Part shown: in pieces, positions 46,561-54,788 of the stretch | How the letters are laid out: every line of letters starts with the position of its first letter | How positions within the stretch are numbered: the first letter of the stretch is position 1 | Source of the DNA: Bryobacteraceae bacterium | GTDB taxonomy: Bacteria > Acidobacteriota > Terriglobia > Bryobacterales > Bryobacteraceae | Length of the DNA stretch: 64,000 nucleotides | Direction of reading: 5' to 3' | Assembly (NCBI GenBank): GCA_019752335.1 | Contig: JAIEMJ010000012.1 | Coordinates: 1 to 64,000, forward strand | Notes under the pieces: generated by a model | The model's input: only the letters and a program-made list of their open reading frames with translations | The model's database searches: none | What the model was told of the DNA's origin: nothing | Position numbers and translations under genes: made by a program

Positions 46561-46625
46561 AAAAGTGTCTCTTGCTTCCGAACTCAAATGAAATCCGGAA
46601 AGCCCGCCGCGTAAGCGGCGGGGCA
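46561..46625 (+). repeat. REP-like palindromic unit 1
   Basis: The core is CCCGCCGC-GTAA-GCGGCGGG (46603-46622), a perfect eight-pair stem with a GTAA loop, preceded by CCGGAAAG and followed by GC. Further upstream are AAAAGTGT (46561) and TTCCG (46576). The same ordered parts occur in unit 2 on the other strand, with compensatory base changes in the stem. Confidence 0.8.
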
Positions 46626-46680
46626 CGTTTCGACGACTTACGGAGAAAACCTCAGCAAAATAGGCATTTTCTGCGTGCGC

Positions 46681-46734
46681 GGCCCCATCGCTTACGCGAT
46701 GGGCTATCCGGTGGTACGAACCGGAAACACTTTT
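46681..46734 (-). repeat. REP-like palindromic unit 2, inverted
   Basis: Read on the minus strand, the core is CCCATCGC-GTAA-GCGATGGG, preceded by CCGGATAG and followed by GGCC. AAAAGTGT and TTCCG again lie 5' of it (46734-46722), here without the seven-base gap seen in unit 1. Two stem pairs are changed on both sides relative to unit 1 (GC to AT), which keeps pairing intact. Confidence 0.8.
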
Positions 46735-46790
46735 CGGGGCATCTTTCACTTACCCTCTTGCGTACAAACCACTCCGTCACATTACTAGCT

Positions 46791-47732
46791 TTACTCCGAA
46801 AACTCAGCCAACGACTGCCGCCGGCGGTCCACCCGAAGACTGGTGACATCCGGCCGCGAATAGTGCCCCGCGACATCGAAGTTCTGCCGCTCTTCCAGCA
46901 CCCGCCGGTGGTCCAGCTTGGCCACATAGAGGGCCTCCTCGGTCGGCGCCGGTGGTAGGATCCACTCTCCATCCGGACCCGCCAGACACGATCCCCCATT
47001 CGCCGATACTCCCGCGTCCCGGACTGCCTGTTTCCACTCCTCAGGCCCCACGTCCTCCGGCCGCAAGAGCCCCGAGACCGACGCCACGTACGACCGTGAC
47101 TCCCGCGCCACAAATCGCGTAATTTCACGCGTATTCCGCTCGCTGCCCGGCCAGACGGCCACGTGTAGATTCTCCCCTTGGGCATACAGCGCCGCGCGCG
47201 AGAGCGGCATCCAGTTCTCCCAGCAATTCAAGCCGCCCACCGTGAACGGCCCCAGCGTGTGCGTGCGCAAACCATGGCCATCGCCGGTGGCCCATACCAG
47301 CCGCTCCTCGTACGTCGGCATCAGCTTGCGATGCACCGAGGCGATTCGTCCCTGCTGGTTGATGTAGATCAGCGAGCAATACAGGCTATGCCCGCCGCGG
47401 TCCGTGGCGCGTTCGATCGTCCCGAGATAGACCGCGATCTGGCGTCGCGCGGCCGTGGCGCACAGCGTATCCAGATGCCCCGCCTCCGGCTGCACGGCCT
47501 GCGAGGCGTACTCGGCGTAAATCGCCTTCTGCCGCGCCGAGTCAAAGCGTGCGCCGTCGGTGAGCTCCACCCAAAAGGGATAACCCGGCACGAGCGCCTC
47601 GCCAAAAGCGACCAAGCCGCACTGCTTTGCCGCCGCCTCCTCCACGAAGGCATTCACCTTGGCGAGCGTCCGCTGGCGGTCGAGCCAGACCGGGGCGATC
47701 TGCGCCAAGCCGATCGTCAGTTCAGAGTCCAT
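46791..47732 (-). CDS. Nitrilase superfamily hydrolase
   Basis: 313 residues. The catalytic triad is E45 (FGEALVPGYPFW), K136 (HRKLMPTYEER) and C170 (GLNCWENWMPL); these flanking residues are typical of true nitrilases and cyanide-degrading enzymes rather than amidases. It converts a nitrile to the acid and ammonia. A 14-base tandem duplication covers the start codon and creates a second, out-of-frame ATG at 47746. It is divergent from the DsbD gene. Confidence 0.92.
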   Translation of the reverse strand: MDSELTIGLAQIAPVWLDRQRTLAKVNAFVEEAAAKQCGLVAFGEALVPGYPFWVELTDGARFDSARQKAIYAEYASQAVQPEAGHLDTLCATAARRQIAVYLGTIERATDRGGHSLYCSLIYINQQGRIASVHRKLMPTYEERLVWATGDGHGLRTHTLGPFTVGGLNCWENWMPLSRAALYAQGENLHVAVWPGSERNTREITRFVARESRSYVASVSGLLRPEDVGPEEWKQAVRDAGVSANGGSCLAGPDGEWILPPAPTEEALYVAKLDHRRVLEERQNFDVAGHYSRPDVTSLRVDRRRQSLAEFSE

Positions 47733-47748
47733 TGTTCAGAGTCCATTG
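47721..47748. repeat. 14-bp tandem duplication over the nitrilase start codon
   Basis: TTCAGAGTCCATTG occurs twice in direct succession (47721-47734 and 47735-47748). Each copy contains a start codon on the minus strand. The distal ATG at 47746 opens a nine-codon frame (MDSEQWTLN) that stops inside the nitrilase start region. Confidence 0.9.
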
Positions 47749-47807
47749 CGTCACTGTAGCAAGCTGGGGGAATATTTTTGCCTTCCGGCTGGATAGAATT
47801 GAAACAG

Positions 47808-49688
47808 ATGCGTTTACTATCCGCCGTCCTGCTTGCTTCCGTCGCGCTCTCCGCGCAGAAGCTGGATCCCGTCCAATGGAAAGCCGAGGCGCCCCTCGCC
47901 GCCGCGCCCGGCAGCACGGTGCTGATCAAGGTCACGGCTACCATCGAGCCCGGCTGGCATCTCTATTCGTTAACCACTCCGCGGCCCTCCATCCCCACCA
48001 CCCTGACATTCGCCGACAACCCCGTCTTCGCCAACGCCGATGCCTTCCAACTCAAGCCCGACCTCAAGGTGGACCCTAATGGCGCCCGAGCCGAGCAATT
48101 CACCGATCGGGCCGACTTCTATCTGAAAGCGACGCTGAAGCCCGACGCCCCCGCCGGCGTCGCCACCGTGGCCGTCCAAGTTCGCTATGCCGCTTGCGAC
48201 GACAAGCAATGCCTGCCGCCTAAGAAGAAAACCGCCGAGTTCAGCCTCAACGTCGCCGTTGGCACGCCTGCCTCGCCGTCTGACCCGCCGGCCGGCTATA
48301 CGGCTGGCACAGGCCGCACCGAGCTCACCGCTCCGGCGGAGAAACCCGCCGAGAAGCCTACCGAGAAGCCCGCAGAAAAAGATATGCCCCAAGGGCTCGC
48401 GCAGTTCCTCCTGGTCGCCTTCGGCTTCGGACTCGCCACCATCTTCACGCCCTGCGTCTTTCCGATGATCCCCATCACGATGTCCTTCTTCCTCAATCAG
48501 CCGCAGTCCACCCGCGCGCAGCAGGTGAAGCAGGCCATTATCTTTTGCCTCGGTATCGTCGTGCTCTTCACCGGACTCGGCCTCGCCATCACCGCGCTGC
48601 TCGGCTCCTCCGGCGTGAAGCAATTCGCGTCGAACCCCTGGATCAACGGCTTTATCGGCCTGATCTTCCTGGCCCTCGGCTTGAGTCTGCTCGGCGCCTT
48701 CGAACTCACCCTGCCCAGCGGACTCCTTACCAAGCTCAACAGCGCCAGTTCGGGCGGCGGCACGCTCAGCACGCTCCTGATGGGGCTCACGTTCGCCCTC
48801 ACCTCCTTCGCTTGCGTCGGACCCTTCATGGGCGCCATCCTTGCCGCCAGCGTCACCGGCGATAAGCTACAGCCGACGCTCGGCATGGCCAGCTTCGCTA
48901 GCGGACTCGCCTCGCCCTTCTTCTTCCTGGCCCTGTTCCCCGGCGTGCTTGCCAAGATGCCTCGGGCCGGCGCCTGGATGGTCCGCATCAAGGTCGTCTT
49001 CGGCTTCGTCGTCCTGGCGCTGATGTTCAAATACCTCTCGAACATCGACGTCGTCCTGCAGTTGAACCTGCTGCCCCGTGAGCGTTTCCTCGCCATCTGG
49101 TTCGTCCTCTTCGCCCTGCCAGGCCTCTATTTGCTGGGCTTCTTGCGGATGGAGGGCATTAATAAAGACGAGGAGGTGGGCATCCCCCGGCTCCTGGCGG
49201 GCATTGTCTTTCTGGTCTTCAGCTTCAACCTGCTCCCGGGCATGTTTGGCGGTAACCTAGGGGACCTCGAGTCCTACGTGCCGCTGGCCAAGGAGAGCGC
49301 CGGAAGTGGCTCGGCCAGTGCGAGCGGTCTCACCTGGATGAAAAACGACCTCGCCGGCGCGCTCGCCAAAGCGAAGGCCGAGAATAAAGCCGTCTTCGTC
49401 AACTTCACCGGCTACGCCTGCACCAACTGCCATTGGATGAAAGCCAACATGTTCACCCGGCCCGACGTCAACGCCGCGATGCGTGAAATGGTCCTGGTGG
49501 AACTGTATACTGATGGCACCACGGCCGAGGATGAGGCGAATCAGAAACTGCAGGAGACGAAGTATCAGACGGTTGCGATTCCTTACTATCTGATCTTGAA
49601 CGCGGAGGAGAAGGTTTTGGCCGCGTATCCTGGGCTCACCAAGGATCCCGCGGCTTGGCTGAAGTTTCTATCGGCCGGAAAGATTTGA
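47808..49688 (+). CDS. dsbD: DsbD-family thiol:disulfide interchange protein
   Basis: 626 residues from ATG 47808, followed by a signal peptide MRLLSAVLLASVALSA. An N-terminal DsbD-alpha-like domain has ACDDKQCLPP. After a Pro/Lys/Glu linker come eight hydrophobic segments with the membrane Cys pair in FTPCVFPM and FACVGPF. The C-terminal thioredoxin domain has the CxxC GYACTNCHW. It moves electrons from cytoplasmic thioredoxin to periplasmic disulfide isomerases and cytochrome c maturation proteins. All three Cys pairs are present. Confidence 0.94.
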   Translation: MRLLSAVLLASVALSAQKLDPVQWKAEAPLAAAPGSTVLIKVTATIEPGWHLYSLTTPRPSIPTTLTFADNPVFANADAFQLKPDLKVDPNGARAEQFTDRADFYLKATLKPDAPAGVATVAVQVRYAACDDKQCLPPKKKTAEFSLNVAVGTPASPSDPPAGYTAGTGRTELTAPAEKPAEKPTEKPAEKDMPQGLAQFLLVAFGFGLATIFTPCVFPMIPITMSFFLNQPQSTRAQQVKQAIIFCLGIVVLFTGLGLAITALLGSSGVKQFASNPWINGFIGLIFLALGLSLLGAFELTLPSGLLTKLNSASSGGGTLSTLLMGLTFALTSFACVGPFMGAILAASVTGDKLQPTLGMASFASGLASPFFFLALFPGVLAKMPRAGAWMVRIKVVFGFVVLALMFKYLSNIDVVLQLNLLPRERFLAIWFVLFALPGLYLLGFLRMEGINKDEEVGIPRLLAGIVFLVFSFNLLPGMFGGNLGDLESYVPLAKESAGSGSASASGLTWMKNDLAGALAKAKAENKAVFVNFTGYACTNCHWMKANMFTRPDVNAAMREMVLVELYTDGTTAEDEANQKLQETKYQTVAIPYYLILNAEEKVLAAYPGLTKDPAAWLKFLSAGKI

Positions 49689-49724
49689 CAAACCGGTCAT
49701 AATTAAACCAGGAGTGTTACAAAT

Positions 49725-49955
49725 ATGGGCTTAACTCTTCGCCACCCGATTTCCACCGTCCCCGCCCCAACGACGGCTGGTTTACTCATGGAAGCGACCC
49801 GCGTCTTTGGCGATTCCACCGCCGCCAGCGAGTGGGTGAACGAGCCCATCCCTTCGTTGGGAGGACGTAAGCCTATGGAAATGTTGGGTGGCACGGACGA
49901 GGATCAGCGGCGAGTCTTCACGATTCTAGGCCGAATCGAGCACGGGATCTTCTAA
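49725..49955 (+). CDS. Short DUF2384 (Xre/MbcA/ParS-type) antitoxin without HTH
   Basis: 76 residues; AGGAG lies ten bases upstream of the ATG. The whole protein corresponds to the toxin-binding domain: ATRVFGDSTAASEWVNEPIPSLGG, KPMEMLGG and VFTILGRIEHGIF. Usual Xre-type RES antitoxins are about 120-150 residues with an N-terminal helix-turn-helix; here only a short N-terminal segment (MGLTLRHPISTVPAP) precedes the domain. It should still neutralise the RES toxin encoded 14 bases downstream, but DNA binding and autorepression are doubtful. Confidence 0.85.
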   Translation: MGLTLRHPISTVPAPTTAGLLMEATRVFGDSTAASEWVNEPIPSLGGRKPMEMLGGTDEDQRRVFTILGRIEHGIF

Positions 49956-49969
49956 GGTCAATAGACACT

Positions 49970-50434
49970 GTGAAGCTGGTCTACCGCCTCTGTAATGCCG
50001 CCTATCCGGCCGCGAGCGGAGAAGGCGCCTGTCAATACGGCGGCCGTTGGAATCCCGTAGGCGTACCGGCCGTCTATGCGGCGGAGAGCCGGGCACTGTG
50101 CATTATGGAGCGACTGGTTCATCTGGTCCGTTTGCCGCGGAATGAAGTCCTGACCCGGATTGCGATCCCGGATCGAGTGGCCACGGCCTATCTCTCCCCA
50201 GACGATCTTCCCTCCGGTTGGGATGATTCCACCGAATCCTCAGCCATCCAGTCTCTCGCCGGCAAGGCCCTCGCTGAAGTCGCGGTACTGCGGGTGCCGA
50301 GTGTAATCGTGCCAGGCGAGTTCTGCTACGTGCTGAACCCGGAGCCTGCTCATTTTCCGCAGATTCGGTTTGAACCAAGCGAGTCATTCCGGTACGACCA
50401 GCGGCTCATTCGCGAATTTCACAGCGTCTCTTGA
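49970..50434 (+). CDS. RES domain toxin
   Basis: 154 residues from GTG 49970. The conserved residues of the RES family are in place: Arg in GGRWNP (R26), Tyr in AVYAAES (Y36), Glu (E39) and Ser in VPSVIVPG (S111), followed by CYVLNP. Characterised RES toxins degrade or ADP-ribosylate with NAD+, causing growth arrest. It forms an operon with the DUF2384 antitoxin and is coupled to a third gene by a TGATG overlap. Confidence 0.92.
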   Translation: MKLVYRLCNAAYPAASGEGACQYGGRWNPVGVPAVYAAESRALCIMERLVHLVRLPRNEVLTRIAIPDRVATAYLSPDDLPSGWDDSTESSAIQSLAGKALAEVAVLRVPSVIVPGEFCYVLNPEPAHFPQIRFEPSESFRYDQRLIREFHSVS

Positions 50435-51321
50435 TGCGGATCGAGTTACAGCCGTGCGCGACCATCCCTCTCGAAGGCGGTCATCTCTGCGGGTTTTCCT
50501 CTGGTCCAGACCGCCTACTCTACACCTTGATTTGTATGGGACCACCCGATAGCGCTTGGGTCGAGCGGCGTGAACCGTGCGACTGGCGTATCTTGTCTTT
50601 CCACCCGGATGGCTGGTATTCCGAACAGCTAGTCCGCCAACAGATCTCTAACTTCAATCTCGTTCAGCCACTGAACGACGGCTTGATTCTGGCGACCGCT
50701 CGCTGCCAGTTGGACTCGCCGAACGGCCATGTCTTCGACAAAGCGGGCGCACCCGTTCGCCAGATCTTGCTCGGTGACGGCATAGCAGACTTACAAGCTA
50801 CGAATTCTGGCCAAATCTGGGCCTCGTACTTCGATGAAGGCGTTTTTGGCGAATCGATTGGACAGTATGGCCTGCTTTGCTTCGACGACAAAGGTACAAT
50901 CATTTTTCGGTATCATCCCCCAGCCGGGCTGGACACCATCTGCGACTGCTATTGCCTCAACGTGGTCAGCGCGCGGGAAGCCTGGTGTTCCTACTACACG
51001 GAATTTCCTATCGTTCGCATTTGCGACGGAAAAGTGGCCGATCATTGGCAGTCTCCCGTTGAGGGTGTGTCGAATTTGGCCATCTGGCAGGACAGCATCC
51101 TGTTGCAAGCGGGTTATCACTCAGACAATTGGCACCTGCTGAGCCGCGCCCCGAAGGTTGAGCTTCGTGTCGAGGAACGGATCACCTTTCACGAGGTTGG
51201 TGGTGAACAGCTTCCGGCAGACCATGCGTGCGCGAGGGGTGATTCGGTGTGGTTCGTCAAAAACAACGAGGTTTACCATAGCGATCACCGTGACTGGAAC
51301 CGTCTACTATCTCGCGTGTGA
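50434..51321 (+). CDS. Unknown protein coupled to the RES toxin gene
   Basis: 295 residues from ATG 50434, which shares one base with the RES stop (TGATG). It has no signal peptide. Repeated short beta-rich segments (DGLILATARCQL, NSGQIWASYFDEGVFG, SAREAWCSYYTEFPIVRICDG, GDSVWFVKNNEVYHS) suggest a beta-propeller. It is rich in Cys and Trp and is less GC-rich than the housekeeping genes. I recognise no family. Its coupling to the toxin makes a role in the module possible, or it may be a passenger. Confidence 0.7.
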   Translation: MRIELQPCATIPLEGGHLCGFSSGPDRLLYTLICMGPPDSAWVERREPCDWRILSFHPDGWYSEQLVRQQISNFNLVQPLNDGLILATARCQLDSPNGHVFDKAGAPVRQILLGDGIADLQATNSGQIWASYFDEGVFGESIGQYGLLCFDDKGTIIFRYHPPAGLDTICDCYCLNVVSAREAWCSYYTEFPIVRICDGKVADHWQSPVEGVSNLAIWQDSILLQAGYHSDNWHLLSRAPKVELRVEERITFHEVGGEQLPADHACARGDSVWFVKNNEVYHSDHRDWNRLLSRV

Positions 51322-51441
51322 CGAAGTCATTTAAGGCGAGGATCGAATCGGAAGGGTGCCGGAGGCAGGAACTTGATGCGAAGCCCCGATTGATTTAGTG
51401 TAGAGAGATACGAGAGCCATTCGAGAAAGGAGCCCCACCGG

Positions 51442-51699
51442 ATGATCGTTCAATTGCAACCACAGGAAGAGGCTCGCATTATCGCAGTGGCGCGTGCAAG
51501 AGGCCTCTCAGCGGATGCCTTGGTGCGTCAGGCCTTGGCGGATATTCTCGCTGAGCCGGCCGCCGACGCGTGTTCACCCAAGCAGCCGACGCATTCCTTG
51601 CGCGGCCTTCTCTCGAAGTACGGCGCGGCGCCCTCGGGTGAGGAAATCGATCAGAACCGAGCCGAGATGTTCGCCAATTTCCCGCGCTCTGACTTTTGA
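51442..51699 (+). CDS. vapB: VapB-like antitoxin
   Basis: 85 residues, with AAAGGAG eleven bases before the ATG. The N-terminal part (MIVQLQPQEEARIIAVARARGLSADALVRQAL split across these elements) reads as a ribbon-helix-helix-like or helical DNA-binding domain. The C-terminal SLRGLLSKYGAAPSGEEIDQNRAEMF is the type of extended segment that wraps around a PIN toxin. Stop codon directly abuts the vapC ATG. Confidence 0.85.
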   Translation: MIVQLQPQEEARIIAVARARGLSADALVRQALADILAEPAADACSPKQPTHSLRGLLSKYGAAPSGEEIDQNRAEMFANFPRSDF

Positions 51700-52101
51700 A
51701 TGATCGTCGCCGTTGCCGATACCCACGCCGTGATCTGGTATCTGTTTTCTGACCCGAAGCTCGGGAAAGCTGCCTCCGCCTTTATCGACGGCGCCATCGC
51801 CAACGGAGACCATATCGGCGTCTCGGCTATTTCTTTTGCTGAGATGGTTTATCTGGTAGAGAAGGCACGGATCCCGGCGACCGCGCTTTACGACCTCCGC
51901 ACCGCGGTTGCGGATCCAAGGTCAGTCCTGCGGCAAATTCCCGTTGATGAAGCGGTCGCCATGAAGATGATGGAAGTTTCCCGCCAGGATATTCCTGACC
52001 TTCCGGACCGGGTGATTGCGGCGACCGCTGCTCTGCGGGGCATCCCTGTTCTCAGCCGTGACGGTAAAATACGCTCCTCCACGATCACCTCGATTTGGTA
52101 G
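51700..52101 (+). CDS. vapC: VapC-like PIN domain toxin
   Basis: 133 residues. PIN acidic residues: D7 (VADTHAVIWYL), E48 (SFAEMVYLVEK), D103 (DLPDRVIAATA) and D121 (LSRDGKI). VapC toxins are Mg-dependent RNases that cut tRNA or rRNA. It follows the antitoxin without a gap. The module sits between the RES operon and an orphan DUF2384 gene. Confidence 0.93.
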   Translation: MIVAVADTHAVIWYLFSDPKLGKAASAFIDGAIANGDHIGVSAISFAEMVYLVEKARIPATALYDLRTAVADPRSVLRQIPVDEAVAMKMMEVSRQDIPDLPDRVIAATAALRGIPVLSRDGKIRSSTITSIW

Positions 52102-52108
52102 GGCCGCT

Positions 52109-52303
52109 TTAGAGAACACCGTGTTCCAGCCGGGTGAGCACATCGAGAACGAGGCGCTGGCTTTCCTCGCTACCGGCCAGAGAAATGGGTGTCGCATGGT
52201 TGAGGGCGCGCACCGGAGTTATCATCCAGCGCTGGGCGAGTTTGTAGTTCCCCAGTACTTCGGCGGCGCGGGCAATCACTTCCGCTGTCTTGGAGTCGGC
52301 CAT
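52109..52303 (-). CDS. Orphan short DUF2384 antitoxin-like protein
   Basis: 64 residues. It aligns with the toxin-binding domain of the antitoxin at 49725: ARAAEVLGNYKLAQRWMITPVRALNHATPISL and VLDVLTRLEHGVL parallel ATRVFGDSTAASEWVNEPIPSLGG and VFTILGRIEHGIF. It also lacks an HTH region. No RES gene accompanies it; the next sequence downstream is vapC on the other strand. It may be a solitary antitoxin or the remnant of a second RES module. Confidence 0.65.
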   Translation of the reverse strand: MADSKTAEVIARAAEVLGNYKLAQRWMITPVRALNHATPISLAGSEESQRLVLDVLTRLEHGVL

Positions 52304-52405
52304 AAGTCAGTTTACTTCTCCAGCAACCACCCAGCGCTCCGGGCTCGCTGATACGCGACGCGCGCTCCGCTTCTAGGTTCTTGTAATCGCTAAACTGGTA
52401 CCTAC

Positions 52406-52933
52406 ATGGCGAGGACCCTCGATGTCGGTTGCGGCATCAACAAATACCCCGGCTCGATCGGGATCGACGTCAACCCGCGCACCAACGCCGACGCCGTCTG
52501 TGACCTGGACCACTTCCCCTACCCCTTCCGCGACGGCTCCTTCACCGAGATCCGCGCCATCCACGTCATCGAGCACGTCGCCGACGTCATCAAGATGCTG
52601 GAGGAGTTCCACCGCCTGCTCGCCCCCGGCGGCCGGGCCATCATCGCCACGCCGCACTACACCGACTTCAGCTCCTTCTGCGACCCCACCCATCGCTGGC
52701 ACCTCAATAGCTATAGCCTCCGCTACTTCGGCGAGCGCAACGCCGGCTACGGCTACTACTCCGGGGCCCGCTTCGCCGAAACCCGCGTTTACGTCAAGCT
52801 CCTGGCGCTTTGGCGCTACCTCGGCTTCGAATTTCTGGTGAACCGCTTTGAGCACTTCCGCCGCTTCTGGGAGTACTACCTCTGCTACATCATCCGCGGC
52901 AAAGTGATCGAATGGGAACTGAGGCGGCTCTAA
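52406..52933 (+). CDS. SAM-dependent methyltransferase (type 11-like)
   Basis: 175 residues. Motif I is LDVGCGINKYPGSIGIDV, followed by DLDHFPYPFRDGSFTEIRAIHVIEHV and LLAPGGRAIIATPHYTD, the class I Rossmann pattern. Proteins of this kind often belong to surface-glycan or lipid gene clusters, but here the gene precedes dnaG by one base. The C-terminal part is aromatic and basic (FEHFRRFWEYYLCYI). Substrate unknown. Confidence 0.87.
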   Translation: MARTLDVGCGINKYPGSIGIDVNPRTNADAVCDLDHFPYPFRDGSFTEIRAIHVIEHVADVIKMLEEFHRLLAPGGRAIIATPHYTDFSSFCDPTHRWHLNSYSLRYFGERNAGYGYYSGARFAETRVYVKLLALWRYLGFEFLVNRFEHFRRFWEYYLCYIIRGKVIEWELRRL

Positions 52934-52934
52934 G

Positions 52935-54707
52935 GTGGACTTCAAGGAACAGCTCAAAGCCTCGGTGAGCATCGTCCGCGTGGTCGGTGACTACATGGCG
53001 CTGCGGCGCGCTTCGCCCGGACGCTATACGGGGCTTTGCCCATTTCACAAAGAAAAGACCAGTTCTTTCTCCGTCAGCGAGGATAAAGGCTTCTATTATT
53101 GTTTCGGCTGCAAAGCCACCGGTGATGTCTTCAAGTTCGTCGAGCAGATTCAAGGCGTGACCTTCTTCGAGGCGATGAAGCTGCTCGCCGAGCAACACGG
53201 GATTCCGATGCCCAAGCGCCGGGACCTCACCGATGCGCAGACCGAGTTACGCGGCGCCTTGCAGCAGATGCACGACCTGGCGGGGGCCTATTTCCGGCAG
53301 CAACTGGCGAGCCCGGGGGCGGAGTCCGCGCGTGAATACCTGCGCAAGCGCGGCCTCACCAAACGCGCCGTCGAGGAGTTCGGCATCGGCTACTCCGACG
53401 CCACCGGCAATACGCTCCTCAAGAAGCTGCAGCAGGCCGGATTCTCCCTGGAGCAGATCGAGAAGAGCAGCCTGGTGCGGCAGCGCGAAGGCGGCGGCCA
53501 CTACGACTATTTCCGCAACCGGCTCATGTTCCCCATCCACAACGAGACCGGGAAGCTGATCGCCTTCGGCGGACGCGCCATCGGCGAGGATCAGCCCAAG
53601 TACCTCAACTCCTCCGAAACCGAGCTTTACTCGAAGAAGAAGGTCCTCTACAACCTGCACCGCGCCAAGCTAGCCACCCGCCAGAGCGACTTTACGGTCA
53701 TCGTGGAAGGCTATATGGACGTCATCGGCGTCACCATGGCCGGCATTGGTAACGTCGTCGCCCCGTGCGGCACCGCGCTCGGCAATGAACAAATTAAGGT
53801 GATTCGCCGGCATTCCGATAAGGTGGTGGTGAACTTCGATCCCGACAATGCGGGGGCGACGGCGACCGAGAAGTCGATCCAGGTCTTGCTCGACGAGGAG
53901 ATGCACATCCGCGTGCTGGCGCTCGAAGGCGGGCTCGACCCCGACGAGTTCGTGAAGGCCAATGGCGCGGAGCTCTATCGCAAACGCCTGGAGGAAGCCC
54001 CGCGCTACTTCTTCTGGCTGGCGGACCGCGCGCGCACTCGCTTTGACGACGGTACCGCGGAAGGCCGTATGGAGGGCTTCCGCGAGGTGCTGGAGCCGGC
54101 CATCAACCGCATTCCGGACCGCTTGGAGCGCCTGGCCGTGGCCAACGAGATCGCCGCCTACCTGGGCGTCGACGCGGCCACCATCCGCGAGCGCTTCCGC
54201 AAGCAGGAGGCCGTTAAGCGCGTCGAGAAGCCGCCTGCCAACCCGCTAGCCATGATTTCTGACTCGGAAAGGACCTTACTCAAGGGCATTTTCGACGACG
54301 CCGCCCTGCGTCAGGTAGTACTAGAGTGGCTAAAGCCCCACCCGGTACTCGAATCTTTGCCGACTCGTGGCCTCTTTCGGGCCATGATTGCGCTTTCAGA
54401 AGGAGGGGGGCCTTGGGGCTTCTCGGAAATGGAGGCTCGGCTCGGCGAAAACGATCGCGCCCTACTGGCCGCCCTCATTCTCGCCGATAAGGGATCTGAA
54501 CGCGAAACAGAAAGCTTTTCGGCGGAGCAGGCTACGGCCTGCTTGGCCGCGCTGGATCAGGTATGGCGAAAGCAGGAGATGCTCCGGCTGGACGCCCAGA
54601 TCAAGCAAGCGGAACGGGAGCGTGACCTGACCTTAGCCATGAAACTGATGCAAGAACGAAAGACATTGGAGCGTGGCCGTTGGAGCGGGGCAGGGACCGG
54701 CTCATGA
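52935..54707 (+). CDS. dnaG: DNA primase
   Basis: 590 residues from GTG 52935. The CHC2 zinc finger is C35, H38, C56 and C59 (CPFHKEKTSSFS, YYCFGC). The TOPRIM core has VIVEGYMDVIG, APCGTALG and NFDPDNAGATA. A C-terminal helicase-binding region follows. It makes RNA primers for replication. It lies upstream of rpoD, the classical macromolecular-synthesis arrangement without rpsU here. Confidence 0.97.
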   Translation: MDFKEQLKASVSIVRVVGDYMALRRASPGRYTGLCPFHKEKTSSFSVSEDKGFYYCFGCKATGDVFKFVEQIQGVTFFEAMKLLAEQHGIPMPKRRDLTDAQTELRGALQQMHDLAGAYFRQQLASPGAESAREYLRKRGLTKRAVEEFGIGYSDATGNTLLKKLQQAGFSLEQIEKSSLVRQREGGGHYDYFRNRLMFPIHNETGKLIAFGGRAIGEDQPKYLNSSETELYSKKKVLYNLHRAKLATRQSDFTVIVEGYMDVIGVTMAGIGNVVAPCGTALGNEQIKVIRRHSDKVVVNFDPDNAGATATEKSIQVLLDEEMHIRVLALEGGLDPDEFVKANGAELYRKRLEEAPRYFFWLADRARTRFDDGTAEGRMEGFREVLEPAINRIPDRLERLAVANEIAAYLGVDAATIRERFRKQEAVKRVEKPPANPLAMISDSERTLLKGIFDDAALRQVVLEWLKPHPVLESLPTRGLFRAMIALSEGGGPWGFSEMEARLGENDRALLAALILADKGSERETESFSAEQATACLAALDQVWRKQEMLRLDAQIKQAERERDLTLAMKLMQERKTLERGRWSGAGTGS

Positions 54708-54788
54708 GCGATTGCGCGTGTTGTATTCTAGGGGAAATCGGAGAATTAGTTTCCGGTGGTCTCGAACGAATTCTGAATTGGGGCTTCC

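Larger units (their letters stand above)
46430..46790. other. 361-bp intergenic region holding a REP/BIME-like pair
   Basis: This gap separates the convergent carboxylesterase and nitrilase genes. It holds two related palindromic units in opposite orientation (46561-46625 and 46681-46734), described separately. The remaining sequence is lower in GC and shows no convincing gene. Confidence 0.7.
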
